A DNA stretch of 64,000 nt from NCBI RefSeq assembly GCF_002051585.1, contig NZ_MZGX01000002.1:124001-188000 (forward strand), read 5' to 3'. Made by a program: the position numbers and the translations under genes. Below the pieces are notes generated by a model that was not told the origin of the DNA, searched no databases, and saw nothing but the letters and a program-made list of their open reading frames with translations. Of this stretch, positions 25,249 through 34,452 are shown one piece after another (position 1 is the first letter of the stretch; every line of letters starts with the position of its first letter). Source of the stretch: Ruminiclostridium hungatei (GTDB lineage Bacteria > Bacillota > Clostridia > Acetivibrionales > DSM-1351).

Positions 25249-27759
25249 ATGAGGGTTTTTGTAAAATATATGCTTAAAAACGTATGCGAAAAAAAGATGC
25301 GTACTTTTCTGATTCTGATGTCAATTATTATGTCCACAGCTTTCTTTTTCTCGTCCGGGGCTATTTTTGACACAATGGTTAATATGCTGGGGGATAATGT
25401 TAAGAGCTTTTATGGTACGGCGGATATTGTAATACAGCCTGATGAGAATGTTCAGGATAATAAGGCCCCCGGTTTTTTTGATATCCGGTCCATAGAGCAT
25501 AAAATGGACAAAGTTGATTATCTGGCAGGAATTATTACTGTCACAGCCAGGTGCCGGTTTAATAATCAGGATGTAAGGGATATAGCTATTATCGGAGCAA
25601 ATCTTAACAGGTATCAAGAAATTAATACTGTCAGTTACATTGAAGAGGACGAAACTTCTCCTTTTGAAGGAGATAAGATTGTAATTAGCAGCAACACCGC
25701 GAAAGAGTACGGTTTGAAAACCGGTGACAAGCTGGAACTGTCCTTTAACGGCATTGAAAAAAGTTTTACCATAGCAGGTATTGCAGTTCCAAAGGGTCTA
25801 TTCCTTAATGAGAGCAGCAATATCTATGCTCTGATTCCAATTGACGTATTATGGTCATTGAGCAACATAAAAGACAGCTACAATATGGCTTTCATAAAAC
25901 TTAAAAATCCTGCCGACAAACCGCAGGTTTTAACTGAGCTTGGCAAGGATTATGAAAACTTTACTGTAAAGGAACCCTACACTCTTAAGGATATCGAGAA
26001 CGATGCTAGCCAGATGTCCTCCACCTTTATGCTAATGACCATCGTGGTATCCATGATGAGTATTTTTATCATATTTACGTCCTTCAAGGTTGTAACTATT
26101 GAAAGAATACCTGTAATAGGTACCTTCAGGAGCATAGGGGCAACGAGAGGGATGACAAACCTGGTTTTGGCTGCGGAAAGTCTTATATATGGTTTGCTCG
26201 GGGGAGTTCTTGGCTGTGTACTTGGAACGGGAATTCTATATATCATGGCTGTCATTTCAAAACCATCGGGAATGGGAAATTATAAGCCTGAAATAGAGTT
26301 TTCGCTTGTGCAACTGGCCCTTTCACTCCTGTTTGCTGTGGGGTTGTCACTTGTAAGCTGTTTGATACCAATAAGCAAGGTATCCCGAATACCAATTAAA
26401 AATGTGGTATTGAATTTAATTGACAATAATAAAAAGAAATCACTATTGAGACCGTATATAGGGCTATTGATACTTGTTTTGGCATTTGTGATGCCTGTGG
26501 TGGCAAACAAACAGACGGCTTTCATTGCAGGAGCAGGTAGCCTGATTTTTGCCGTGGCGTCAGCAATATTACTGGTTCCCTATATAGTAATATTGTTTGT
26601 CAAATTATTCGGAGGTATATACGCTTTGACCGGTGCAAGCATTGGAAGCCTGGCTGTAAAGAACTTAAAGGACAATAAAAGCATTTTAACAAATATAAGC
26701 CTGTTGGCTATAGGAATAGCCAGTTTGCTGACTATTAATGCAATAAGTGAAAGTATAGTTAATGAGGTTCTCAACTACTATAAAAATGTAAATTACGATA
26801 TCAATATATCAAAACTTTCCCAGGCTGACTCAAAAATCGAACAAGATATCAAACAGATCAGTAATGTCAGCCAGGTTTACTCAAACTACCTGAGCAGAAG
26901 CGTAGAGCTTTCAGACAGAAAAGGTGTAAAGCTGCCTATAATTCAAGGTGTCAAAAGCAGTGACTTCCAAGACTTCTGGAAACTGGATTTTCTGGGAGAC
27001 GGGGAGCAAATGCTAAAAGTACTGGATAGCGGAAGAAATATAATTGTATCAACCTTTATCAGGGATAAACTGGCTCTGAAAGAAGGTGATATATTGACTC
27101 TTAAACTAAAGGGAGGGGACTTTAAGTACAAGGTTACAGGCTTTATAAATTACACCATGAATAATGGGAATTATGCACTGGCATCTGATAAATACCTTGT
27201 AGCCGATAACCAGTTGAAATTCTATTCCTCCATTTTTATTAAAACCTCAGGTAGTACCGAAGAGGTAATCAAGAAGCTCAAGGACAAATATGGCAGCAGC
27301 AATGCGTCTATTTCCTCTGTTGCTGAAATGCAGCGTAAGGACAGGCAAATGAATGAAAGTATATTTATCATCCTTAGAGGCTTTTCTATTATGGCTTTGC
27401 TAATAGGGCTGCTGGGTGTGGTAAACAATATTATAATCAATCTTATAGAGAGAAAACGGTCTATTGCTGTGATGAGGTCTATAGGCATGGATCGGAAACA
27501 AGTAAGAAAAATGCTGTTGACTGAAGCTGCCTTTGGTGGATTTATCGGAGGAGTTACAGGAGTATTTATAGGTTATGTAATGATATGGGGGGTACCTTAT
27601 CTGATGAGTTCGATGGATATGCCTATGTCGGTCAAATATCCGTTTCCTTCACTGCCTGTTTATATAATTGCAGCAATAGCATGTACAATTATAGCCTCGA
27701 TTACACCGGCTTTCAGTTCGTCGAAACTGAATCTTATTGAGGCCATAAAATATGAGTAG
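25249..27759 (+). CDS. ABC transporter permease, FtsX/MacB-type with two FtsX domains
   Basis: 836 residues. An N-terminal membrane helix (about 16-38) precedes a large extracellular MacB_PCD-like domain. A bundle of helices with an FtsX domain (about 255-400) follows, then a second extracellular domain (about 500-680) and a final FtsX domain (about 695-836). The ATG follows AGGAGGTAAATAAC. It forms a transporter with the preceding ATPase, 42 bp upstream. The MacB-type mechanism extrudes peptides or protects against them. It ends three bp from the convergent kinase gene. Confidence 0.88.
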   Translation: MRVFVKYMLKNVCEKKMRTFLILMSIIMSTAFFFSSGAIFDTMVNMLGDNVKSFYGTADIVIQPDENVQDNKAPGFFDIRSIEHKMDKVDYLAGIITVTARCRFNNQDVRDIAIIGANLNRYQEINTVSYIEEDETSPFEGDKIVISSNTAKEYGLKTGDKLELSFNGIEKSFTIAGIAVPKGLFLNESSNIYALIPIDVLWSLSNIKDSYNMAFIKLKNPADKPQVLTELGKDYENFTVKEPYTLKDIENDASQMSSTFMLMTIVVSMMSIFIIFTSFKVVTIERIPVIGTFRSIGATRGMTNLVLAAESLIYGLLGGVLGCVLGTGILYIMAVISKPSGMGNYKPEIEFSLVQLALSLLFAVGLSLVSCLIPISKVSRIPIKNVVLNLIDNNKKKSLLRPYIGLLILVLAFVMPVVANKQTAFIAGAGSLIFAVASAILLVPYIVILFVKLFGGIYALTGASIGSLAVKNLKDNKSILTNISLLAIGIASLLTINAISESIVNEVLNYYKNVNYDINISKLSQADSKIEQDIKQISNVSQVYSNYLSRSVELSDRKGVKLPIIQGVKSSDFQDFWKLDFLGDGEQMLKVLDSGRNIIVSTFIRDKLALKEGDILTLKLKGGDFKYKVTGFINYTMNNGNYALASDKYLVADNQLKFYSSIFIKTSGSTEEVIKKLKDKYGSSNASISSVAEMQRKDRQMNESIFIILRGFSIMALLIGLLGVVNNIIINLIERKRSIAVMRSIGMDRKQVRKMLLTEAAFGGFIGGVTGVFIGYVMIWGVPYLMSSMDMPMSVKYPFPSLPVYIIAAIACTIIASITPAFSSSKLNLIEAIKYE

Positions 27760-27762
27760 GAA

Positions 27763-29067
27763 TCAACTGATGATTCTCATCCATACCTCAGCTTTAAAGC
27801 TGCCGTTGTCAATCTCGATATTAAGAGTACAGTTTTCATAGCTGTTTATGATTCCTTTAATGTTGACAAGTCCAAGTCCTCTGCCCGGGCCCTTGCTGGA
27901 AAATCCTTTTTCAACAACCTTGAATACCGGCGGTGTACTTGGACGGCAGGTGTTTTCAACAATAAAAATCAAGCTGTTGCCTTTATAGACAGCACCGAAG
28001 TTTAAACGTTTCTCATCGGTATATATGGCTTCTTCAATGGCATTATCAAGTAAATTGCCTAAAACCCTTATGGCATCAATTATATTAATAGGGATATCTT
28101 CAATGTTTTCTCTGATATCGGTGAAAACATTGATTTGGTTATTCGAAGCATGGATAAGCTTCGAACAGATCAATGCTTTCAGGGAGGGGATTTTCAGATT
28201 GGCCAGTTTTATGGCGTAATCGTTACTGGTTACGAAGCTTTCGGTCTTCAGAATATTATCCCTGAAATATTCCTCCAGCTCAGCATAACGTTTTCCTTCT
28301 ATGTATTCATTCATTGAAATAAGAATGTTTTTGTAATCATGCTTGAATTTTCTGATACTGTTATAAAGGTCCTCGATAGTACGGGTATATTCTTCTATTT
28401 TCTTCATTTCAACTTCTCTTATGGACAGTTCCGCTTCTTTGACCACAAACCTGTTAAATATGGTTAAGGTGAAAATTGATGATATTATATAGGCCAGAAA
28501 TATAGCGATATTCACTATGTATATCCTTGTGTCCGTTACATTTAGCGCTTTATTTACCACTATACTTACCGAAGCAATAATAAAAGAAAATATGACGTTC
28601 CCTATGATGATATATTTGCGTATGTCTTTGGTATTACTTTCCCAGTAATCGGTTTTAATGACTTTCCCAAGGGTTTTTGAGAACAGAACTGTGATCAAAG
28701 CTCCAAAAATGTAATAGCTGTATTGAAACAGCCGTCCTTGTGCATTATCACTACCTAAAAATATGACACACAGGTTGCGTACTACTGCATCAACTATAAA
28801 ATAGGTGAAAAGCACCAGGAAGACATTAAAAATACTCCATAGCTTTGAGTTCCTGTTCTTAACAATATCAACTGCCAGGAAAGTTACAATTATAATAAAT
28901 AGATTCAAGAAGTCAGAAGTAAAACGTGAGATTGTTACACTGAAGAATAGAATGCCTGATAGTATTAATTTATTTTTCAATATTAAATGTTTTTGTGTTA
29001 TGTTTTCGAAGGAGAGAACAAAAGTAATTGCTAGAATAATGTAAAACACAACATTATCAAAGGTCAT
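27763..29067 (-). CDS. AgrC-like (GHKL) sensor histidine kinase
   Basis: 434 residues. Six or so membrane helices fill residues 1-205. A coiled coil then leads to the dimerisation helix with the likely phospho-acceptor His in RKFKHDYKNILISMNEYIEG. The GHKL ATPase has the N-box LGNLLDNAIEEAI and GLGLVNIKGI. This is the architecture of peptide-pheromone sensors (AgrC). It overlaps the regulator gene by 4 bp (ATGA) and is transcribed towards the peptide operon, so sensing of the modified peptide is plausible but unproven. Confidence 0.9.
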   Translation of the reverse strand: MTFDNVVFYIILAITFVLSFENITQKHLILKNKLILSGILFFSVTISRFTSDFLNLFIIIVTFLAVDIVKNRNSKLWSIFNVFLVLFTYFIVDAVVRNLCVIFLGSDNAQGRLFQYSYYIFGALITVLFSKTLGKVIKTDYWESNTKDIRKYIIIGNVIFSFIIASVSIVVNKALNVTDTRIYIVNIAIFLAYIISSIFTLTIFNRFVVKEAELSIREVEMKKIEEYTRTIEDLYNSIRKFKHDYKNILISMNEYIEGKRYAELEEYFRDNILKTESFVTSNDYAIKLANLKIPSLKALICSKLIHASNNQINVFTDIRENIEDIPINIIDAIRVLGNLLDNAIEEAIYTDEKRLNFGAVYKGNSLIFIVENTCRPSTPPVFKVVEKGFSSKGPGRGLGLVNIKGIINSYENCTLNIEIDNGSFKAEVWMRIIS

Positions 29068-29789
29068 TTAACAAGTCCTCCTATTGACCTGAATGAAGCA
29101 AGACACTCTTCACCATTTTGCATATAAATAATTCTGTCCTTTTTATTTATTTCTCTTATTTTGGGCCGGTTTACAAGATAAGCCCGGTGGCATCTGTAAA
29201 AATTTTCATCCAGCTTACTTTCAAGCTCGTTGAGGGCACCATAGACTTCTGTATGCCTATTTTCCTCATGCACGATGACTTTATGTGCATTGGGGGAGGC
29301 TTCTATAAACATAATATTATCAAATGGAATGTTTATTACCATCTCGTCCTGCTTTAGCGTCAAAACAGATTGCTTCTGACCCAAAGAGTTGTAATTTTCA
29401 TGGATATATGCAAGACATTCTGCCAATTTGCTCCTGATTGAATCAAAATTATCCTTAAGTATGTAGTCAAGAGCCTCGACCTTGTATTTAAAAGTGAGAT
29501 AACTCATTTCGGAATGGGTGGTTATGAATATGATATGTCCTGAGAAGTCTTTTTTTCTTATAATTTCAGCCAGCTTGATACCATTTATTTCATTGTGCAG
29601 GTCAACATCAAGAAAATAAATGCCTTTGAAATCCTCCTGAGAATTTACAAGATTTAATACTATACCTGGGTCATCAGTGGAGAGTACAACCTCAAAGCGG
29701 TAGTCTTCTTTTGCAATAATCTGTTTTATTAATTCTTTGATTTTCTCTCTTTGAATACGGTTGTCCTCACAAATAATAATTGGAAGCAT
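29064..29789 (-). CDS. AgrA-like LytTR response regulator
   Basis: 241 residues. Receiver domain 1-125 with acceptor Asp in YFLDVDLHNEING, then LytTR DNA-binding domain 140-241 (IMFIEASPNAHKVIVHE, YRCHRAYLVNRPKI). ATG 29789 is preceded by GGGGT at eight bases. An upstream in-frame ATG (29822) would add 11 residues. It pairs with the kinase gene 27763-29067. A LytTR-like direct repeat lies 160 bp upstream in the divergent direction. Confidence 0.9.
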   Translation of the reverse strand: MLPIIICEDNRIQREKIKELIKQIIAKEDYRFEVVLSTDDPGIVLNLVNSQEDFKGIYFLDVDLHNEINGIKLAEIIRKKDFSGHIIFITTHSEMSYLTFKYKVEALDYILKDNFDSIRSKLAECLAYIHENYNSLGQKQSVLTLKQDEMVINIPFDNIMFIEASPNAHKVIVHEENRHTEVYGALNELESKLDENFYRCHRAYLVNRPKIREINKKDRIIYMQNGEECLASFRSIGGLVK

Positions 29790-29948
29790 TACTTTTACCC
29801 CGCAAAATATTTTGAATAGCATGAAATCACCTATACAATTATGTACATGTATAACTGGTAATCAATGTAAACTTAAATATATTTTACAACATGATATGTT
29901 TTTATTCAACATTTTAAAGAATACAGATGAAAATGGTATACTTACTTG

Positions 29949-29977
29949 AACGTCAGTTTTTTATACCTTAACGTAAG
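29949..29977 (+). promoter_or_regulatory. Putative LytTR-binding direct repeat
   Basis: AACGTCAG (29949-29956) and AACGTAAG (29970-29977) lie exactly 21 bp apart. AgrA-type regulators bind 9-bp direct repeats at 21-22 bp spacing, so this is a candidate site for the adjacent regulator, controlling the ABC ATPase gene at 30088. Confidence 0.55.
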
Positions 29978-30087
29978 GACTTATACAAACAAGATATTAA
30001 TTAAGCAGGTTAAGAGTAAAAAAGCTTGTGAATATAAATAAGGTTTATTATATAGATATAAACATTTCTAGAAGGCTGGAGTTTTAT

Positions 30088-30729
30088 ATGGAACCTATAA
30101 TAAGAATTGAGAACTTGTCAAAAACTATAAAAAGAAACCCCATAGTAGAGCATATGAATCTGGAAATTTACCAGGGAGATGTATTTGGCCTTTTCGGGCC
30201 TTCGGGTGCAGGAAAGACAACTATTGTAAAGTTGATGGCTGGTAAACTCACTCCTACTCAGGGAAGAATAATAATAAACGGTTATGATATAAAAACTGAT
30301 AAGAAAGAGGCTGTTAAATGCCTGGGGGCTGTGATAGATCCTCCTAAATTTTATAACTACCTGAGCGGACACAGAAATCTGTCCATTTCTGCCGGATACA
30401 CTGAAGGAATGGATGAAAGGATTAAAGAGATTATAGAAATTGTCGGTTTGAACCCGGTAAAGGACAATAAGGTATCGGTCTATTCCCTGTGTATGAAACA
30501 AAAACTTGCAATAGCCAGGGCATTTTTGAAAAGGCCTAAAGTATTAATTCTGGACGAACCGATACATGGAATGGATCTCCAAGGTGTGGTTGAAATAAGG
30601 AACCTTATAAAAGAACTGGCCTACAGAGAAAATATAACCTTATTCCTGACCTCCCATATAAGAGATGGCATAGAGAATATTTGCACCAGGACAGCATCAA
30701 TCTATGACGGAAGATTGGAAATCGAATAA
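30088..30729 (+). CDS. ABC transporter ATPase, BcrA-like, no permease gene next to it
   Basis: 213 residues, smaller than typical BcrA proteins. Walker A GPSGAGKTT and Walker B VLILDEP are intact. The LSGGQ signature is altered to YSLCMKQKLAIARA, as seen in several BcrA-type ATPases. Start ATG 30088 follows CTGGAG; GTG 30028 lacks a ribosome binding site. No permease follows. It may use one encoded elsewhere, work with the permease at 25249, or be a remnant. Confidence 0.82.
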   Translation: MEPIIRIENLSKTIKRNPIVEHMNLEIYQGDVFGLFGPSGAGKTTIVKLMAGKLTPTQGRIIINGYDIKTDKKEAVKCLGAVIDPPKFYNYLSGHRNLSISAGYTEGMDERIKEIIEIVGLNPVKDNKVSVYSLCMKQKLAIARAFLKRPKVLILDEPIHGMDLQGVVEIRNLIKELAYRENITLFLTSHIRDGIENICTRTASIYDGRLEIE

Positions 30730-30896
30730 CAGGGTGTATTAAATGAATAGCATTTAAAATGGGGCTGTTGTGCAATGAATAATTTTTTTCACTGGGATTT
30801 ACTAACTTCTCGGAACCTCAATATCTATTAGCATTTTATTTGCATTTATGACAAAATTTAATTGATACGTAAAAAATAATGTGGTATTATCTGTTG

Positions 30897-30924
30897 ATAA
30901 AGGATAACTATTAATTATCCTTTT
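30897..30924 (+). repeat. Left copy of a 28-bp inverted repeat (itself a hairpin)
   Basis: Contains AAAGGATAA, a 7-base centre and TTATCCTTT, and so can fold alone. The 28 bases recur in reverse orientation at 32838-32865. Together they enclose two convergent genes. Confidence 0.85.
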
Positions 30925-30969
30925 TGAAAAAGAGACATTAATTACCTCTTTATAAAGGAGATACATTTT

Positions 30970-32217
30970 ATGCCAAAGACTTGTTTTGTTATAATGGGTT
31001 TCTCTTTAAAAAAGATACCAAATACAAATATTACAGTTAACTTAGATGATACGTATAAATATTTAATTAAGCCCGTTTTAATTCAACAAGGATTATCGGC
31101 TGTTTCATCAAGTGAAAGGAATAAACATTCATTTAGATGTGATGAGATTTATACAACACAGGAAATCAACAAAACGTTTATTACTAATTTATTTAAAGCC
31201 GATATTGTGATTGCCGACATAACTGCGTTAAACCAAAATGCGATTTATGAGCTTGGAATGAGGCACGCAATGAAACCTAAATCAACAATAATTTTGTGCG
31301 ACAAAAAAACAATGCAGCATAATAAGTTTTTTGACATTACATTCAATCCCCAAATATATTATGATTCGAATAAGCAACGAGACTCAGACGAGATTCAAAG
31401 AGTTTCACAACTTTTGGCAGATATTATAGAAGTTTGTAAAAATTCAGATGACGACTACATAGATAGTCCGGTTTTCAGCTATGGGATATATAATAATATC
31501 TCAGAAGCTGTATCCCAAATTGATGAAGATGTAAACACCTCTCTGCGGGCTGATATTGATAACGGTAACATGTTATTAGAAGATGAAGATTACGTAAATG
31601 CCGAAATTGCGTTTGAAAAAGTAATTAAAGATTATAAATTCTTAGATATTGATATCATTTGTTCATACATATTATCAATTTATAAAAAAGAGGCCTCTGA
31701 ATTTAATCTCATTCGCGCCATGAATGAACTTAATAAGTTTATAGATATCGAAAACACGACATCAGAGAATGTATTAGGAATTCTAGCATCCATAAATCTC
31801 AAATTATTTAATTTATTGAGAAATCCCTCCAATCTGTATACAGCAATTGAATTCTATAGAAGAGGGTCCAATTATGAAAGCGGCAATATTTATTGTGGAA
31901 GAAATTATTGTTCTACATTATTAAAGCTGCATATGATTGAAAATGACATTGAAATTCTTAAAGAATATTACTATACATCTGTACATACAGCAAAGTTACT
32001 AATAAACCGTGCGCAGATAATGCGGCGAAAATCTGATAATTATAACAATTCATGGTTTTTGTCCAATCAAAATGATTTAATGATTATCTCGAACGTTGTG
32101 TCTAATCCTCCATTTAGAATTAATTATACAACCAGACGTCAACAGACAACAATAGAAGAAGGACAAAAATTACTTATTAATGATTTGAAAATTATAAGGG
32201 AAAAAATACGAAATTAA
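30970..32217 (+). CDS. TIR/deoxyribosyltransferase-like protein with TPR-like C terminus (DUF4071-like)
   Basis: 415 residues. Residues 1-150 form a Rossmann-like domain with the signature FKADIVIADITALNQNAIYELGMRHA. Its conserved Glu in YELG matches the catalytic Glu of nucleoside deoxyribosyltransferases and TIR domains that cut NAD. The rest (about 190-415) is helical and TPR-like, matching the DUF4071/TRAFs-binding description. Such proteins are frequent in bacterial defence systems. ATG 30970 follows AAAGGAGAT. The gene sits just inside the left inverted repeat. Codon use is more AT-rich than in nearby genes, fitting transfer. NAD cleavage is a family-based guess. Confidence 0.65.
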   Translation: MPKTCFVIMGFSLKKIPNTNITVNLDDTYKYLIKPVLIQQGLSAVSSSERNKHSFRCDEIYTTQEINKTFITNLFKADIVIADITALNQNAIYELGMRHAMKPKSTIILCDKKTMQHNKFFDITFNPQIYYDSNKQRDSDEIQRVSQLLADIIEVCKNSDDDYIDSPVFSYGIYNNISEAVSQIDEDVNTSLRADIDNGNMLLEDEDYVNAEIAFEKVIKDYKFLDIDIICSYILSIYKKEASEFNLIRAMNELNKFIDIENTTSENVLGILASINLKLFNLLRNPSNLYTAIEFYRRGSNYESGNIYCGRNYCSTLLKLHMIENDIEILKEYYYTSVHTAKLLINRAQIMRRKSDNYNNSWFLSNQNDLMIISNVVSNPPFRINYTTRRQQTTIEEGQKLLINDLKIIREKIRN

Positions 32218-32239
32218 GAACCCGATTTTGAGATACAAA

Positions 32240-32794
32240 CTAGCAAATAGTTCTTGTAATAAAGCCATGTAAATCAATAACTTTTTGACTCCATTCGTGG
32301 AAAGATTTAATAAAACATTTATTGAGGAAGTAAGTATAAGTGTCTTTTTTTTCTATTAATCTAAGGGAAGGACACTTTATAGCATGGTCCCCATTTTTTA
32401 AAATCCCTTCAATTTTTACATTATTTTGTTCTATTACTAAAAGCGGTAATTTGTTTGAAAAGGCGATAGCACCTTCGATATGGCAAAATGGACTGGTTAT
32501 CCAAAGATTTTCTAATTCTTTTTCTTCGGAATCGAAAAAAAGTTTATTACTTACTGCCCCCTTTTTAGAAAAACCTTTTTCAACATAAGATTGTCCAAAC
32601 GCAACAATTACCATTCCATAACAGCGCTTTATTAATTCATTTAAGCAAGTTAGGGATTCATATGGATTATAATCTTTCGCTTTCATCGTAATACTTTCCA
32701 TACCATGTAATAATAAAAATTCTGTTAATTCTTTCAGAAAAAGGTCTTGGATATCAATAAATGGATTGGGTCTACTTAAAAATATAGGTATCAT
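32240..32794 (-). CDS. Small TIR-like/deoxyribosyltransferase-like protein
   Basis: 184 residues. A Rossmann-like fold is suggested by MIPIFLSRPNPF, a central RCYGMVIVAFGQSY and TSPFCHIEGAIAFSNKL. The Glu in HIEGAIA sits where TIR and deoxyribosyltransferase folds keep a catalytic Glu. ATG 32794 follows GGAGA. It faces the 30970 gene tail to tail with 22 bp between stops. It may be the partner of that protein, as sensor or effector. No name can be given. Confidence 0.6.
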   Translation of the reverse strand: MIPIFLSRPNPFIDIQDLFLKELTEFLLLHGMESITMKAKDYNPYESLTCLNELIKRCYGMVIVAFGQSYVEKGFSKKGAVSNKLFFDSEEKELENLWITSPFCHIEGAIAFSNKLPLLVIEQNNVKIEGILKNGDHAIKCPSLRLIEKKDTYTYFLNKCFIKSFHEWSQKVIDLHGFITRTIC

Positions 32795-32837
32795 TTTATT
32801 ATCTCCGTTTTTTAGCATCATATATATTTAAATTAAT

Positions 32838-32865
32838 AAAAGGATAATTAATAGTTATCCTTTAT
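32838..32865 (-). repeat. Right copy of the 28-bp inverted repeat, overlapping the recombinase stop
   Basis: Exact reverse complement of 30897-30924. Its outer half overlaps the last codons and stop of the tyrosine recombinase gene. On the minus strand it forms a hairpin followed by TTTT, so it may also end that transcript. Confidence 0.85.
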
Positions 32866-33784
32866 TCAAAACAACCTTATTCCTTGGGTGCTTGGTAATA
32901 AGTATGGACTTTTGCTTGTTTGACGTGACATGGGTATAAATCTGGGTTGTGACGATTGAGCTGTGTCCCAGTATTCGCTGGATGTAGCGTATATCCACAT
33001 CCTCCTCCAACAATAAGGTCGCCAGGGAATGCCTGTACATATGTGGGGTTATGTGCACAGGCATTCCGGATTTGCTTGTATATTTATTGATCATGTATCT
33101 TACGGACTGTTCGGAAAGGCGATTCTTTAGCCGGTTGATAAAGAAAAAGCCGGCAGTGTTATCGGTTATAGAAAAGGCAGCTTTGTAGTTTTTGAGTGCA
33201 AGGAGCACATCTTCATTGCCTATTTGCACAATTCTCTCTCTTGAACCTTTTCCATATATCTTGATAAACCCTTCAGCCATATTAACGTCGCTGACGGTCA
33301 AGGAGCATAGCTCCGATACTCTGACGCCGGTAGCAAAAAGCAGCTCAAGAACTGCTATATCACGTAGTATGGAGCTGTGCGAATATTTGGTTTTGTGGAT
33401 TGTTGGCAGTTCTTCATAAGCAGCCGTCAGAACAGCTTGAATAATACTGAGTGAGATTGTTTTGGGCAGAAGAGAGGGTTCTTTAAATCTAATTTTCATT
33501 TTTGTGAAAGGGTTTTTGTCTATAAGCTCATCAAATTCGAGAAAATTACAAAAGGCCTTCAAGCTGGCTATTTTCCTTTTAATTGTTTTTGGTCTGTACT
33601 TCTTGTACAGGTAGCTGATGTAATTTGATATGTGCTGTTTGTTAAGTTCACCTCCATTCTCTGCCAAAAAGCAGGAAAACTGTGTCAGGTCGATTTTATA
33701 GGCCTTTAGGGATTTGTCATTCAAGTTTTTTTGATACCTGCAAAATTCAAGATAATTTTGACATAAGGCGTCCATGCTATACAT
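32855..33784 (-). CDS. Tyrosine recombinase / integrase (XerC/D-like)
   Basis: 309 residues. SAM-like N-terminal DNA-binding domain (about 1-95) and a catalytic domain with Arg in ATGVRVSELCSL, His-x-x-Arg in THMYRHSLATLLL (read in context as HITPHMYRHSL), a further His in ILGHSSIVTTQ and the nucleophile Tyr in IYTHV. These are all the expected residues. ATG 33784 follows AGGAGTG. No phage genes accompany it. Its 3' end carries one copy of the inverted repeat that bounds the neighbouring two-gene cassette, so it may move that cassette. Confidence 0.88.
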   Translation of the reverse strand: MYSMDALCQNYLEFCRYQKNLNDKSLKAYKIDLTQFSCFLAENGGELNKQHISNYISYLYKKYRPKTIKRKIASLKAFCNFLEFDELIDKNPFTKMKIRFKEPSLLPKTISLSIIQAVLTAAYEELPTIHKTKYSHSSILRDIAVLELLFATGVRVSELCSLTVSDVNMAEGFIKIYGKGSRERIVQIGNEDVLLALKNYKAAFSITDNTAGFFFINRLKNRLSEQSVRYMINKYTSKSGMPVHITPHMYRHSLATLLLEEDVDIRYIQRILGHSSIVTTQIYTHVTSNKQKSILITKHPRNKVVLNKG

Positions 33785-33864
33785 TCTGCTCACTCCTAAT
33801 AATTTTATATTCATAAAATATTATGAATGAGTATGAAAATAATGTCGAATATTTTAATAATAAA

Positions 33865-34437
33865 CTATCTCCCGAGGCTTCCATTTCTTTTGAATTTCTT
33901 CATCAAAACCAGAGTATCCACCACGTCCAGTACGAAGCAAAGCTGGAGAAGCAGGTGGAATAAAAAGCAGCCGGCTTTAAGCTTCTTTTCCTTCAATAGC
34001 AGGGCTAGCAGGCCTATACCATATGCTGATGTGAATATTACACCCAGGTATGTAAAAAAGATGACAAACATAAAAAACAGAGGTATTGGGGTAACTGTGG
34101 CAGTGCCTCTTGAAGCCACAAAAAATATGATGAAAAGCAGATAGTATATAATAAAGTTTATAAAAAGATAAGGAATGGATGAAAACTTAAGGATTTTCAT
34201 ATTATGACGCAGAATGCCGTATTCCTGCTTTTGAAACAGCCTGCAGGCAGCAAAGACACTTATGACTCCAACAACGATACAAAACAGACCGGAACCCAAG
34301 GCGGTTACAAAAACGGCAAACAGTAACAGAACGCATATCCTGTTGCCTGACAGACTTATAAAAGTGAGTATTACCAGCAATAAAACCAAAAAAATGTTTA
34401 CATACAACCCTAATAATAAATTTCTGACCAACTTCAT
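33865..34437 (-). CDS. Multi-pass membrane protein of unknown function
   Basis: 190 residues with about five hydrophobic segments (roughly residues 10-30, 35-65, 90-112, 120-145 and 160-180). No motif is recognised. ATG 34437 follows GGAGG at 7 bases. An upstream TTG reading would add five residues but lies within the ribosome binding site. Confidence 0.7.
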   Translation of the reverse strand: MKLVRNLLLGLYVNIFLVLLLVILTFISLSGNRICVLLLFAVFVTALGSGLFCIVVGVISVFAACRLFQKQEYGILRHNMKILKFSSIPYLFINFIIYYLLFIIFFVASRGTATVTPIPLFFMFVIFFTYLGVIFTSAYGIGLLALLLKEKKLKAGCFLFHLLLQLCFVLDVVDTLVLMKKFKRNGSLGR

Positions 34438-34452
34438 TTTATGCCTCCGCAA

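Noticed and set aside
30897-30924. Hairpin as terminator only
   Set aside because: It has a T-run and could end transcripts, but the exact 28-bp copy, including its AT-rich centre, 1.9 kb away in reverse is better explained by shared origin.
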